Source: Spirochaetia bacterium
Lineage (GTDB): Bacteria > Spirochaetota > Spirochaetia > Treponematales > Breznakiellaceae
NCBI GenBank assembly: GCA_026002025.1
Contig: BOAU01000048.1
Coordinates: 1-15,736 of the forward strand
Length of the DNA: 15,736 nt
Direction: 5' to 3'
The position numbers and the translations under genes are program-made. The notes beneath the pieces were generated by a model. That model saw only the letters and a list, made by a program, of their open reading frames with translations. It did not search any database and had not been told where the DNA came from. Positions 8,565-15,709 of the stretch are shown here, piece after piece (position 1 is the first letter of the stretch; the number at the start of each line of letters is the position of its first letter).

Positions 8565-9884
8565 ATGGAAACACAAAACAGTAATACTGAGGATGGCATC
8601 GTATTTGATACAACATCGGGAATACCCGAATCTGAACAGCGGGATATCCTTGCGGGGATAGAGAACCTTACCGCGGAGAACCGGCTTTCCCTTTCGGAGG
8701 ACCAGAAGAAATCCCTTGTGCGGGGCAGGATACAGGCAAAGAAGCGGGGCATCGCTTTTCCCCTTATCGTGAACATTGCCGCCCTTTTACTGCTCGCCGG
8801 CGCTGTGTTTCTCCTTTATTCTTTTCATGACAAAGATGAAGTGCAGATCCGGGAAGGGAGGGCGGTCTACAATTCCACCGAGCGGGCGCTGATTCAGGAA
8901 ATACGCCGGGAAACTGCCCGTGAACTTGAGGAAAAGGAAAATGAAATCGCCCTTATCGTTTCCAAACTTACCGGGGTTGACGCGGAACTTCAGGAACTCT
9001 ACTCCAACAATCAGGACTTGACTGAGGAACAGCGCGCAGTTGAGCTGAACCTTCAGCGGCTCCAGGAAGAATACCGGCACAGCCTTGGTGCCCTGCAAAA
9101 CGAACGGTCCCAGATCCTTGAGGCTTCCCGCGCCAGGGAAGCGCAGCTCCGGGCCCAGCTTGAGGAGCGGACCCGTGAACTTGCCCTTGTATCGGAGCAG
9201 AGCAGCGCCGCCCTCTCCGCCGCCCGCAATGAACTCGATCGGCTTTCAAGCGATACGGAAAGGGCGGCAGCCATCGAAGCCCAGATCGGCGCTTACTACG
9301 CGGCTGCGGCAGTGCATGTCCGTGGGAGTAACTACAGCGCCGCCACGGGCCTCCTCGGCATCATGCGGGAATTCATCAATACCCCGGCATTTCAAAGCAT
9401 CCGTTCCATCCAGGCGCGGAAGGACCTGTACCTTACTTCCATCAATACCCTTGAGGGGATGATCACCGAGGCGGAAAAAAACGCCGCCGCCATCAACGCA
9501 CTGGAAGCCGGGAGCGCCGTGCTTATGGACAAGGGGGATCTTGCGGAACTGGAAAAGACCCTTGCGGATTTGCAGACCCAAAACTCAGGGCTTGAAGAAA
9601 ATATCGTTGGTTTAAACCGGACCCTGGCGGCCAATACTACCCAGGTTTCGACCCTGACCCGGCAGGCGGGCGAATCCCAGACCAGGATAAACACCCTGCA
9701 AAATCAGGTTACCACCCAGCAGCGGACCTTAACTGAACGGGAAAGTACTATCACTAATTTGCAATCCCAAAACGACGATTTAACCCGGACGGTTACGGCG
9801 CGGGACAGTACCATTACGGAACAGGCTGCAAGCATCGAAACCCTTAACAGTCAGCTTGCCGCAATACGGCAGGCTTTACAGTAG
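8565..9884 (+). CDS. Single-pass membrane protein with long periplasmic coiled coil
   Basis: This encodes 439 residues: a short acidic, probably cytoplasmic N-terminus (1-60), a basic cluster QAKKRG, one transmembrane helix at about 63-86, then a long coiled coil (about 100-210). A compact Ala-rich domain at about 205-300 follows (SEQSSAALSAARNEL, then GLLGIMREF and SINTLEGM), and finally a second coiled coil of Gln/Thr/Asn-rich heptads to the end. It starts 12 bases after parC, with AGGGTG before ATG. The core domain and the last 25 residues recur in the next gene. The C-terminal Thr/Gln heptads are low complexity and may be an expanded repeat. A scaffold or envelope-spanning role is inferred from architecture; no named family is recognised. 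Confidence 0.85.
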   Translation: METQNSNTEDGIVFDTTSGIPESEQRDILAGIENLTAENRLSLSEDQKKSLVRGRIQAKKRGIAFPLIVNIAALLLLAGAVFLLYSFHDKDEVQIREGRAVYNSTERALIQEIRRETARELEEKENEIALIVSKLTGVDAELQELYSNNQDLTEEQRAVELNLQRLQEEYRHSLGALQNERSQILEASRAREAQLRAQLEERTRELALVSEQSSAALSAARNELDRLSSDTERAAAIEAQIGAYYAAAAVHVRGSNYSAATGLLGIMREFINTPAFQSIRSIQARKDLYLTSINTLEGMITEAEKNAAAINALEAGSAVLMDKGDLAELEKTLADLQTQNSGLEENIVGLNRTLAANTTQVSTLTRQAGESQTRINTLQNQVTTQQRTLTERESTITNLQSQNDDLTRTVTARDSTITEQAASIETLNSQLAAIRQALQ

Positions 9885-9897
9885 GGGAAACAAAAAA

Positions 9898-10608
9898 ATG
9901 AAAACGCAGAATAGTAACAGAACGCAGATGAAGAAGTGCGGCCCTTGTTTTCTCCCCATTATTGTATTGGTATTGCTTGCCGGCGGCTGCCGCAGTGCGG
10001 GCTCCCCGGTAAAAGTGGAATCTGCGCCATCAGAAACTTCCCGCTCCGGGGAAGCGGCGCCCGGCGCAAAGCCTGAGGAGCAGCCCCGCGAACCTGCCGT
10101 ATCGGAGCAGAGCAGCGCCGCCCTCTCGGCCGCCCGCGGTGAACTTGATCGGATTTCAGGGGATGTGGAAAAGGCGGCTGCCATCGAAGCCCAGCTCATC
10201 TCCTACTATACTTTGGCGGGAACCTTGATCCGCGGGGGTAATTTCGGCGGCGCAGCCGGCCTCCTCGGCATTATGCGTGACTTCCTCGAAACCCCCGCGT
10301 TTCAAAGCATCAATGCCGTCCGGTCGCGAAAAGAACTGTACCTTATTTCCATTAATACCCTTGAGGGGATGATCATCGAGGCGCGGAAGAACGAAGCGGT
10401 TATAGCGGTATTACAGGTTGAAGGGAACGCCCCTGCGGAATACCGGGAAGCCGTCGCCGCCCTGCGGAGCCAAAATGCCCGCCTTGAAGAACAGATCGCC
10501 GACTTAAACCGGACGCTTGTGGTACGGGATGATACCATTGCGGAACAGGCCGCAAGCATCGAAGCCCTTAAGAGCCAGCTTGCCGCAATACAGCAGGTGA
10601 CGCAATAA
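9898..10608 (+). CDS. Lipoprotein paralogue of the preceding membrane protein
   Basis: This encodes 236 residues. The N-terminus METQNSN of the upstream protein recurs as MKTQNSN, which supports ATG 9898 (AGGGG at 9883-9887 upstream). A hydrophobic stretch then ends in the lipobox LAGGC with Cys31 as the lipid site, followed by a Pro/Ala/Glu linker. The core (SEQSSAALSAARGEL, LLGIMRDFLETPAFQSI, LYLISINTLEGMI) and the tail (EQAASIEALKSQLAAI) match the upstream paralogue closely. The first coiled coil and most of the second are absent. The DNA shares a 29-base identical run starting at 9189 and 10099. A tandem duplication followed by replacement of the anchor is the simplest account. The two may form a heteromer spanning the periplasm. 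Confidence 0.85.
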   Translation: MKTQNSNRTQMKKCGPCFLPIIVLVLLAGGCRSAGSPVKVESAPSETSRSGEAAPGAKPEEQPREPAVSEQSSAALSAARGELDRISGDVEKAAAIEAQLISYYTLAGTLIRGGNFGGAAGLLGIMRDFLETPAFQSINAVRSRKELYLISINTLEGMIIEARKNEAVIAVLQVEGNAPAEYREAVAALRSQNARLEEQIADLNRTLVVRDDTIAEQAASIEALKSQLAAIQQVTQ

Positions 10609-10616
10609 CAGGGTAG

Positions 10617-10645
10617 TGGACGCGTCGCCCATAATAGTCTATTAT
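10617..10645 (+). promoter_or_regulatory. Candidate promoter and palindrome before the polytopic membrane protein
   Basis: TGGACG (10617-10622), 17 bases and TATTAT (10640-10645) fit a modest promoter whose start would fall on or beside the ATG at 10653. The palindrome ATAATAG-T-CTATTAT (10631-10645) covers the -10 box and might bind a dimeric regulator. Confidence 0.35.
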
Positions 10646-10652
10646 AGGAACC

Positions 10653-11450
10653 ATGATTGGATTTTTGATCAAAAAGACCTTCTTTGACCTCTGGGACAAC
10701 CTGTTCCGTGTCGCCCTGCTTAACCTGGGTTTTATCGCCAGCCTGGCAATTCCGGTTTTTCTCCCCGGACTCCTCCTTTCAATTCCCCCCCTGTCGATCG
10801 CGGTGATGGCAATCGGCATCCTCTGGTGCAGCGTATACCTTTCTGCCGCGGCCATGGCCCTCAGGCACATTTCCGATTACGGCGCCTTTGGCTTTGGGGA
10901 TCTCCCCGGGTGCCTGAAGCAAGGCTGGCCTTCCGGTGTCCTCGTAGGCATCGCCGTTTTTGTCGTGTACCTTCTGGCCACCATGATCATCCCCTTCTAC
11001 CTCGGTATCGCCTCCCTGTTCGGCCTTCTCCTGGCGGCGGTGATCTTCTGGACCATGGCGGTGTGCGTAGTTTCACTGCAGTTTTTCTTTGCCATCCGCG
11101 CCCGCCTGGATACCAAACTATCCAAGGTTTTCAAAAAATGTTTCGTCTTCTTTTTTGACAATCCGGGGTTTTGCATTTTTTCCTTTATCCATAATCTGGT
11201 TCTGCTGGCCCTCTCCGGCCTTTTGGCCTTCCTCTTTCCCGGACCCGCGGGGATTCTCCTCTATCTTGATGAGGCCCTCCGCCTGCGGCTTTTGAAATAC
11301 GACTGGCTCGAAGAAAATCCTCCGGTTGCTGCCGAAGGCGCAGCTAAACCAAAGCGGCCCCAAATTCCCTGGGACGCCCTTCTTATTGATGACAGGGATC
11401 GCACCGGCACCAGATCCTTTAAAAGTTTTATCTTCCCCTGGAAGGATTAA
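10653..11450 (+). CDS. Polytopic inner-membrane protein of unknown function
   Basis: This encodes 265 residues. Hydropathy read by eye suggests five or six transmembrane helices: about 19-43, 46-69, 95-118, 119-146 and 173-204, with an amphipathic stretch RARLDTKLSKVFKKCFVFF (149-167) between. The C-terminus after about 215 is polar, with a Pro/Lys-rich cytoplasmic-looking tail ending FIFPWKD. The general plan (N-terminal amphipathic helix, FRVALLNLGF, then paired helices) resembles DUF624/YesL-type proteins, but this is a weak impression. AGGAA (10646-10650) is only 2 bases before the ATG, too close for normal function. It follows the lipoprotein gene by 44 bases, so readthrough from the parC operon is also likely. 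Confidence 0.75.
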   Translation: MIGFLIKKTFFDLWDNLFRVALLNLGFIASLAIPVFLPGLLLSIPPLSIAVMAIGILWCSVYLSAAAMALRHISDYGAFGFGDLPGCLKQGWPSGVLVGIAVFVVYLLATMIIPFYLGIASLFGLLLAAVIFWTMAVCVVSLQFFFAIRARLDTKLSKVFKKCFVFFFDNPGFCIFSFIHNLVLLALSGLLAFLFPGPAGILLYLDEALRLRLLKYDWLEENPPVAAEGAAKPKRPQIPWDALLIDDRDRTGTRSFKSFIFPWKD

Positions 11451-11458
11451 AGCGGTAA

Positions 11459-11488
11459 TTGGACTAATCCGCGAAAATAGCGTATCCT
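11459..11488 (+). promoter_or_regulatory. Candidate promoter for the pyrophosphatase gene
   Basis: TTGGAC (11459-11464), 18 bases and TATCCT (11483-11488) precede the ATG at 11495 by only 6 bases, so transcription would begin at the start codon. No Shine-Dalgarno sequence is present in the 44-base gap. The match to consensus is moderate. Confidence 0.35.
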
Positions 11489-11494
11489 GCTCAT

Positions 11495-13150
11495 ATGGAT
11501 AAGCGTGTATTTGTGATCGGCCACCGGAATCCCGATACCGATTCGGTGGTGTCCGCCGCGGCCTATGCCCGGCTCAAGCAGGCCCAGGGCATGACCAACT
11601 GTTTTGCCGCACGGGCCGGAAAGATCAATCCCCAGACCGAATATATCCTTAACCGTTTTAATATTCCCGTGCCGGAGTATCTTCCGGATCTTATCCCCCG
11701 GGCCGAATATTATCTTGGCGGGGAGCCCAAAACCGTATGCGCCGATGTCACCCTCTGGGACGCCCTGGAACGGATGCAGCAGGAGGGACTGCGGGTATTG
11801 CCCATCGTTGATAAAAACGGCGTGTACCAGAGCATGCTCCATTACAAAAACTTTGCCCGGTATATTATTGCCAATATCAACCCAAATAAAAAATCCAGCT
11901 TTCCTGTTTCCATTGATTATCTGGTGCACACCCTTCGCGCCCAGCCGGTGACCCTCTTTGATAATTCGGAGCTGCGGAAATCGCCCATCGTGGTGGCGGC
12001 CTCTTATAACCAATATTTTAAAAACCATCTGGAAAAGGATAACCCTGACGATGCCCTGGTCATTGTTGGGGATCGCTGGGACATTCAGGAATTCAGCATC
12101 AGGCGGAAAGTCCGCGCCCTGATCCTTACCAACAGTAATACTTTGGCCCCGAATCTTGAGGAGCTTGCAAAAGAAAACCATGTGTCGGTGATCAGCTGTC
12201 CCTACGATACTTCTTCCACAGCAATGCTGATCATGTACTCCGTGCCCGCAGGTGCCATGGGGGATGAATCGGTGCCCCTGATGCATCTTGGGGACCCAAT
12301 AAAAAAACTCCGGGAGCCCCTTTCCCATGCCCCGTCCCGGTGCCTCCCCATTGCCGATGATGAGGGCCGGGTGGCGGGGGTCATCTTTGAAGGGGATCTT
12401 ATCCAGGAGCCCAACATCGAGATTATCATGGTGGATCACAACGAGCCCAGCCAGGCCATCGAAGGAATCGAACACTATAAAATTCTTGAAGTAATCGATC
12501 ACCACCGGCTCGGCAATCTTTCAACCCGGTATCCCATCACTTTTATTAACAGGGTTGTGGGCGCCACCTGCACGATAATTGCCAACCTGTACCGGGAACA
12601 GGCCCTTCCCCTGGAAAAGGACATTGCTTCAATTCTGCTCTGCGGCATCCTTGCGGACACCCTGTCCCTTCATTCGGCAACCACCACCGATACGGATATT
12701 GAGACCGCGGCATATCTGTCATCAATATGCGGCCTTGATGTTCAGCAGTTGGGCCGGGAATTGCAGACCATCGCGAGCAGGACCAATGCGCTGCCCGCGG
12801 AAGAACTGGTGTCAATGGACATGAAAGAATATACCGAACAGGATTTTGCCTTTAGTGTCAGCCAGATTGAAACCGACAGCCCTGCGAGCCTTGCTGCCAG
12901 GGGAACAGAAATTCAGGAGACCCTGGAAAAACTCTGCGCCTCAAAGGATTATCTTTTCTCCGCTCTCCTCGTAACCGATGTGACGGCCCTGAATTCACTT
13001 TTCTTTGTGGCGGGGAAAAAATCCTTTGTCAGCCTGCTCAATTTTCCCAGGGCCGATGAGGGCAGTTTTCTCCTTAAAGAGATCGTTTCCCGCAAGAAAC
13101 AGCTTATTCCCCTGCTTTCTGAATTGATTGAAAAGATGGCCGGAACATGA
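11495..13150 (+). CDS. ppaC: Manganese-dependent inorganic pyrophosphatase, family II, with CBS-DRTGG-CBS insert
   Basis: Hydrolyses pyrophosphate to two phosphates in the cytoplasm and pulls biosynthetic reactions forward. The 551 residues hold a DHH domain split by a regulatory insert. The N-terminal half carries GHRNPDTDS at 9-17 (metal ligands His10, Asp14, Asp16). A first CBS domain follows at about 78-130, a DRTGG-like domain at about 185-248, and a second CBS at about 255-305. The DHH fold then resumes with VDHNE at 313-317 and IDHH at 334-337. GILADTL at 384-390 precedes a DHHA2 domain ending with the substrate-binding SRKKQ motif near residue 530. CBS-containing family II enzymes are known to respond to adenine nucleotides, the CBS pair giving inhibition by AMP/ADP and DRTGG-containing ones binding diadenosine polyphosphates. 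The gene ends 20 bases from the convergent thrH. Confidence 0.93.
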   Translation: MDKRVFVIGHRNPDTDSVVSAAAYARLKQAQGMTNCFAARAGKINPQTEYILNRFNIPVPEYLPDLIPRAEYYLGGEPKTVCADVTLWDALERMQQEGLRVLPIVDKNGVYQSMLHYKNFARYIIANINPNKKSSFPVSIDYLVHTLRAQPVTLFDNSELRKSPIVVAASYNQYFKNHLEKDNPDDALVIVGDRWDIQEFSIRRKVRALILTNSNTLAPNLEELAKENHVSVISCPYDTSSTAMLIMYSVPAGAMGDESVPLMHLGDPIKKLREPLSHAPSRCLPIADDEGRVAGVIFEGDLIQEPNIEIIMVDHNEPSQAIEGIEHYKILEVIDHHRLGNLSTRYPITFINRVVGATCTIIANLYREQALPLEKDIASILLCGILADTLSLHSATTTDTDIETAAYLSSICGLDVQQLGRELQTIASRTNALPAEELVSMDMKEYTEQDFAFSVSQIETDSPASLAARGTEIQETLEKLCASKDYLFSALLVTDVTALNSLFFVAGKKSFVSLLNFPRADEGSFLLKEIVSRKKQLIPLLSELIEKMAGT

Positions 13151-13170
13151 CAGCGATGAAAACCTGTCTA

Positions 13171-13776
13171 TTAAAGGTCTAAAAAGTTATCTATTTTTTC
13201 CAGCAGTTCCTCAAAGGTGTCCACGCAGGGGATATCGGGGTTGTCATCCCGGATTTTTTGGGGGGCACGGAAGAGGCAGCCCGCCGCGGCTTCCCGGATC
13301 ATCGCAAGATCGTTAAAGGAATCCCCGGCGGCAAAAACTTCCATGTTGATTGCTTTGAAGGCTTCCACGGCGCATTTTTTCCCGTTCTGCTGGCGGAGCC
13401 GGTAGCCGGTGATGGTCCCGTCTGCAGCGGTGACAAGGCTGTTGCAGAACAGCGTCGGGTAATCAAGCTTTGCCATTAAGGGCTTGGCGAATTCTTCAAA
13501 GGTGTCCGAGAGGATGATGAGCTGGGTCCGCTCCCTTAGGTTTCGGGTAAATTCCGCTGCGCCGCTTAACGGTTCCATGCTGCCGATGACCCGCTGGATA
13601 TCGGGAAGTTTGAGATTGTTTTTATCAAGAAGCTCAAGCCGGAACTTCATCAGCCTGTCGTAATCCGGTTCGTCACGGGTGGTCCGCCGCAGCTCGGCGA
13701 TCCCCGTTGCCTCTGAAAAGGCTATCCAGATTTCGGGGACCAGCACCCCCTCAAGGTCAAGGCATACTAAACGCAT
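13171..13776 (-). CDS. thrH: ThrH: phosphoserine phosphatase / homoserine phosphotransferase
   Basis: A HAD-superfamily enzyme of 201 residues. It removes phosphate from phosphoserine and can transfer it to homoserine, feeding threonine synthesis. The N-terminus CLDLEGVLVPEIWIAF is characteristic of ThrH: nucleophile Asp7, with Glu9 in place of the second Asp of the usual DxD motif. Further HAD motifs are ILSDTF with Ser90, the Lys at 133-134 (GKK), and GDSFND at 151-156. It is transcribed leftward, convergent with the pyrophosphatase, and lacks a clear Shine-Dalgarno sequence. It would supply serine or threonine intermediates. A neighbouring phosphoserine pathway gene is not present in the window. 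Its start is set by alignment to the known N-terminus of the family. Confidence 0.92.
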   Translation of the reverse strand: MRLVCLDLEGVLVPEIWIAFSEATGIAELRRTTRDEPDYDRLMKFRLELLDKNNLKLPDIQRVIGSMEPLSGAAEFTRNLRERTQLIILSDTFEEFAKPLMAKLDYPTLFCNSLVTAADGTITGYRLRQQNGKKCAVEAFKAINMEVFAAGDSFNDLAMIREAAAGCLFRAPQKIRDDNPDIPCVDTFEELLEKIDNFLDL

Positions 13777-13816
13777 GGTTCACATTAACACGGGGGGGCG
13801 ATGGGATACAAGGAGC

Positions 13817-13847
13817 GCAGCCCAGTCTTCCGAATGGCTGCTTTTTT
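13817..13847 (+). terminator. Intrinsic terminator-like hairpin before the toxin gene
   Basis: GCAGCC (13817-13822) and GGCTGC (13836-13841) form a 6-base GC-rich stem with a 13-base loop, followed at once by six T residues (13842-13847). It would stop rightward readthrough from the pyrophosphatase gene that crosses thrH in antisense, and so insulate the toxin promoter that follows directly. Confidence 0.5.
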
Positions 13848-13854
13848 ATGCCTA

Positions 13855-13883
13855 TTGATATTTTTTTATTGACGATATATGAT
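13855..13883 (+). promoter_or_regulatory. Promoter of the PIN toxin/antitoxin pair
   Basis: TTGATA (13855-13860) and TATGAT (13878-13883), separated by 17 bases, each match consensus in five of six positions. The ATG at 13890 is 6 bases past the -10 box and has no Shine-Dalgarno sequence, so the toxin mRNA is probably leaderless, while the antitoxin downstream has a strong ribosome site. Confidence 0.6.
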
Positions 13884-13889
13884 AAAAGT

Positions 13890-14285
13890 ATGGAAATATT
13901 ATTGGATGCCAGTGCTATAATGGCTGTTATTGCGGATGAGCCTGAAAGTGAAATAGTAATAAATTGTACAAAAGAAGCTATAATAATAGCCCCGAATATA
14001 GTATCTTTTGAAATAGCTAATGGCCTCACAAAAATGATGAAGAAAAGAATTATTGATACTCAAGAAGAAATGATAGCCCTTATTAGAAATTTTAAAAAAA
14101 TACCTATAAAAATGGTAGAGACTGATATTGAAAAATCATTAGAAATCGCATGGAAATATAAAATTTATGCTTATGATGCTTTTTATTTGGAAACTTCCCA
14201 GCGATTGGACTTACCATTATTAACATTTGATGGTGGTATGAGAAGAATTGGAAAAGAAATCGGGCTTACTGTTTTAGGGGGATGA
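13890..14285 (+). CDS. PIN-domain ribonuclease toxin (VapC-like)
   Basis: This encodes 131 residues, the typical length of VapC-type PIN toxins, which cut RNA with a cluster of acidic residues holding Mg. The acidic set is visible: Asp6 in LLDASAI, Glu41 in FEIANGL, Asp96 in YAYDAFYLET and Asp114 in LTFDGGM. I chose ATG 13890 because the domain begins there; the frame is open further upstream, but that stretch is in the terminator. The codons are markedly AT-rich (many ATA, AAA, TTA) compared with thrH and birA on each side, a sign of horizontal arrival. The antitoxin follows one base after the stop. Toxin-first order is less usual for vapBC. Confidence 0.9.
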   Translation: MEILLDASAIMAVIADEPESEIVINCTKEAIIIAPNIVSFEIANGLTKMMKKRIIDTQEEMIALIRNFKKIPIKMVETDIEKSLEIAWKYKIYAYDAFYLETSQRLDLPLLTFDGGMRRIGKEIGLTVLGG

Positions 14286-14286
14286 A

Positions 14287-14520
14287 ATGCAAGTATTTGA
14301 TTATAGTGAATTTAGCCAAGACATGGCAAAAGTTTTTAACGTCGCATTAATTGATGAAGTAATAATAAACAATAATGATGGAAATCGTTATAAATTACTT
14401 CCGATAAAAGAAAATAATAATGTAGGAAAATCTCCTTTTGAAGATATTCCTCGTATAAAATTGAATATTACAACCCAAGAAATAGTTGAATTATTAAACG
14501 AATGTAGGGCTGGTGTGTAA
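14287..14520 (+). CDS. Antitoxin partner of the PIN toxin
   Basis: This encodes 77 residues with AGGGGG (14276-14281) as a strong ribosome binding site 5 bases upstream. The N-terminus MQVFDYSEFSQDMAKVF looks like a short Phd/YefM-like DNA-binding start, and the acidic C-terminus (TTQEIVELLNECRAGV) would be the toxin-binding part. Sequence similarity to a named family is weak, so the role rests mainly on position one base after the toxin gene, size and shared AT-rich codon usage. The better ribosome site than the toxin's could keep the antitoxin in excess. Confidence 0.75.
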   Translation: MQVFDYSEFSQDMAKVFNVALIDEVIINNNDGNRYKLLPIKENNNVGKSPFEDIPRIKLNITTQEIVELLNECRAGV

Positions 14521-14532
14521 AAGACCAAAAAC

Positions 14533-15414
14533 GTGACGCAGCTCTGCCTTTCCAACCCCTTCGGCGCCGCCATCCATACCACCGGCGCCGCCATCTACCA
14601 TGCGGCCGTTGTTTCCAGCACCATGGACGAGGCCCGGCTCCTTGCGGAACAGGGGCTGCCCCACGGCACGGTGATCAGCGCGGATTTCCAGGAAGCGGGC
14701 CGGGGCCGTGTCCGCGGCCGTCCCTGGCTGGCCGATCGGGGGAAGAATCTTTTTTTTACGATTCTGCTGCGTTATCCCAAAATCGAAGATATCCCCCAGG
14801 CAATCACCCTCAAAACCGGACTCGCCATTGCAGAGGCCGTTGAAGATTTTGCCCCGCCCCTGGCCGGCATGGTGCAGGTGAAGTGGCCCAATGACATCAT
14901 GATCGGTTCCGGGGGCTCTGCCCGGAAGATCGCCGGCATCCTCACCGAAGGGGACGGGACGCGGGTGTTCATCGGCATCGGGGTGAATGTGGCCCAGACC
15001 GAGTTTCCCCCGGAACTGCGATCCAGGGCGGGGAGCATCGCTCTTGCGTTGGGGAGCGTCGGTTCCGGCGCCCCGGATCAGCTGTCCGCAGAATCACGCT
15101 TTACACTGCTGGAAAAAATTCTCGTCCGACTTTATGAGGAGCTGGAAACCGCGGAAGATGGCGGCAGCCGGGATTCGTGGCGGGACCGCCTGACGGAACG
15201 GCTCTACCGGAGGGGCGAACAGGTCTGCTTTGTTGAAGGGGCCGCAGATTCGGGCAAAGAGGTGTGGGGCCGCCTTGCGGGAATTGGGGATGGCGGGGAA
15301 CTGCTCATTGTCCCGGACGGCGAAGCCGCGGCGCGGGCCTTTGTCACCGGGGAACTAAGGATTTTTAACCACGAACCACACGAATTACACGAACAAAAGG
15401 GTAAGGTTTTGTAG
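14533..15414 (+). CDS. birA: Biotin-[acetyl-CoA carboxylase] ligase (BirA, no DNA-binding domain)
   Basis: Activates biotin with ATP and attaches it to the biotin carrier protein of carboxylases. The 293 residues carry the ligase signatures: SSTMDEA at 28-34, GRGRVRGRPW at 56-65 (biotinyl-AMP loop), KWPND at 117-121, KIAGIL at 132-137 and GIGVNV at 148-153. A C-terminal SH3-like part holds GEQV and GELLIV. There is no N-terminal helix-turn-helix, so it is a non-regulatory class I ligase. A stop in the same frame at 14518 forces the start to be GTG 14533 or later; there is no clear ribosome site. The normal protein probably ends near residue 278 (GELRIF). The last 15 residues come from the palindromic repeat that begins at 15364, which also supplies the stop. 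Confidence 0.92.
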   Translation: MTQLCLSNPFGAAIHTTGAAIYHAAVVSSTMDEARLLAEQGLPHGTVISADFQEAGRGRVRGRPWLADRGKNLFFTILLRYPKIEDIPQAITLKTGLAIAEAVEDFAPPLAGMVQVKWPNDIMIGSGGSARKIAGILTEGDGTRVFIGIGVNVAQTEFPPELRSRAGSIALALGSVGSGAPDQLSAESRFTLLEKILVRLYEELETAEDGGSRDSWRDRLTERLYRRGEQVCFVEGAADSGKEVWGRLAGIGDGGELLIVPDGEAAARAFVTGELRIFNHEPHELHEQKGKVL

Positions 15415-15450
15415 TCCAGGTTCGTGTTTTTCGTGTGGTTCGTGGTTAAA
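15364..15450. repeat. Second copy of the CCACGAACC palindromic repeat, overlapping birA
   Basis: Perfect 21-base arms (15364-15384 and 15430-15450) continue after two mismatches with ACACGAAC (15387-15394) and its complement GTTCGTGT (15420-15427), enclosing a 25-base loop. The arms share the TAACCACGAACCACAC core with the copy at 144-217, while the loops differ. The left half is translated as the BirA tail NHEPHELHEQ. As RNA it forms a long hairpin just past the birA stop codon and could act as a terminator or 3' protection. Confidence 0.85.
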
Positions 15451-15557
15451 TTCTTCTTAACGCCTATGATATCAGGCACCTTTCAGATAGTAAATTATGA
15501 ATTCCAAACGTCTACTTTTTCATACTTTATAAAAAAGACAAATATTTATGAAAAATG

Positions 15558-15587
15558 TTGACATAATATAATCCCTTATGATATAAA
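15558..15587 (+). promoter_or_regulatory. Sigma-70-type promoter upstream of the right-edge gene
   Basis: TTGACA (15558-15563) is a perfect -35 box; TATAAA (15582-15587) lies 18 bases on. The start would be near 15594, giving a leader of about 115 bases. The preceding AT-rich stretch 15451-15557 holds nothing else recognisable. Confidence 0.5.
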
Positions 15588-15600
15588 CAATTAAGCAGAA

Positions 15601-15622
15601 TGCTTTAGTGAGCAGGAAAGCA
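15601..15622. promoter_or_regulatory. Candidate activator site (inverted repeat) upstream of the sigma-54 promoter
   Basis: TGCTTT (15601-15606) and AAAGCA (15617-15622) are inverted around 10 bases. With +1 at 15659 the site spans about -58 to -37. Enhancer-binding proteins often bind TGC-N-GCA palindromes, though usually further upstream, so the assignment is tentative. Confidence 0.3.
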
Positions 15623-15632
15623 CATTGATACT

Positions 15633-15648
15633 TGGCATGGATTTTGCT
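15633..15648 (+). promoter_or_regulatory. Sigma-54 (RpoN) promoter
   Basis: TGGCATGGATTTTGCT matches the sigma-54 consensus TGGCACGNNNNTTGCW at every fixed position but one (T for C at 15638). The GG (15634-15635) and GC (15646-15647) are 12 bases apart, as required. Placing GC at -13/-12 puts the start at about 15659. Such promoters need an ATP-dependent activator and often serve nitrogen, carbon or envelope responses. Confidence 0.75.
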
Positions 15649-15658
15649 TTTTATTATG

Positions 15659-15677
15659 ATGCCGGTTAAAGCGGCAT
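15659..15677 (+). other. Hairpin at the predicted 5' end of the sigma-54 transcript
   Basis: ATGCCG (15659-15664) and CGGCAT (15672-15677) make a 6-base GC-rich stem with a 7-base loop. It would begin at the first base of the RNA started from the sigma-54 promoter, a position known to slow 5' decay. In the longer RNA from the upstream promoter, ATGCC can instead pair with GGCAT at 15634-15638. Confidence 0.45.
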
Positions 15678-15709
15678 GGATTCAGACAGCTTAACAAGGA
15701 GGTAATGAG

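Noticed and set aside
9618..9860. Thr/Gln-rich heptads in the membrane protein as a separate repeat element
   Set aside because: They are coding low-complexity coiled coil in frame, without exact nucleotide tandem units.
11451..11475. GCGG/CCGC hairpin after the polytopic membrane protein gene
   Set aside because: Four-base stem, long loop and no T-run; not enough for a terminator.
11447..12505. 352-residue minus-strand frame opposite the pyrophosphatase gene
   Set aside because: Antisense shadow of a gene with all family motifs; no ribosome site or recognisable domain.
13707..13889. Longer N-terminus for the PIN toxin
   Set aside because: The extra frame crosses the start of thrH, the terminator hairpin and the promoter; the PIN domain begins at 13890.
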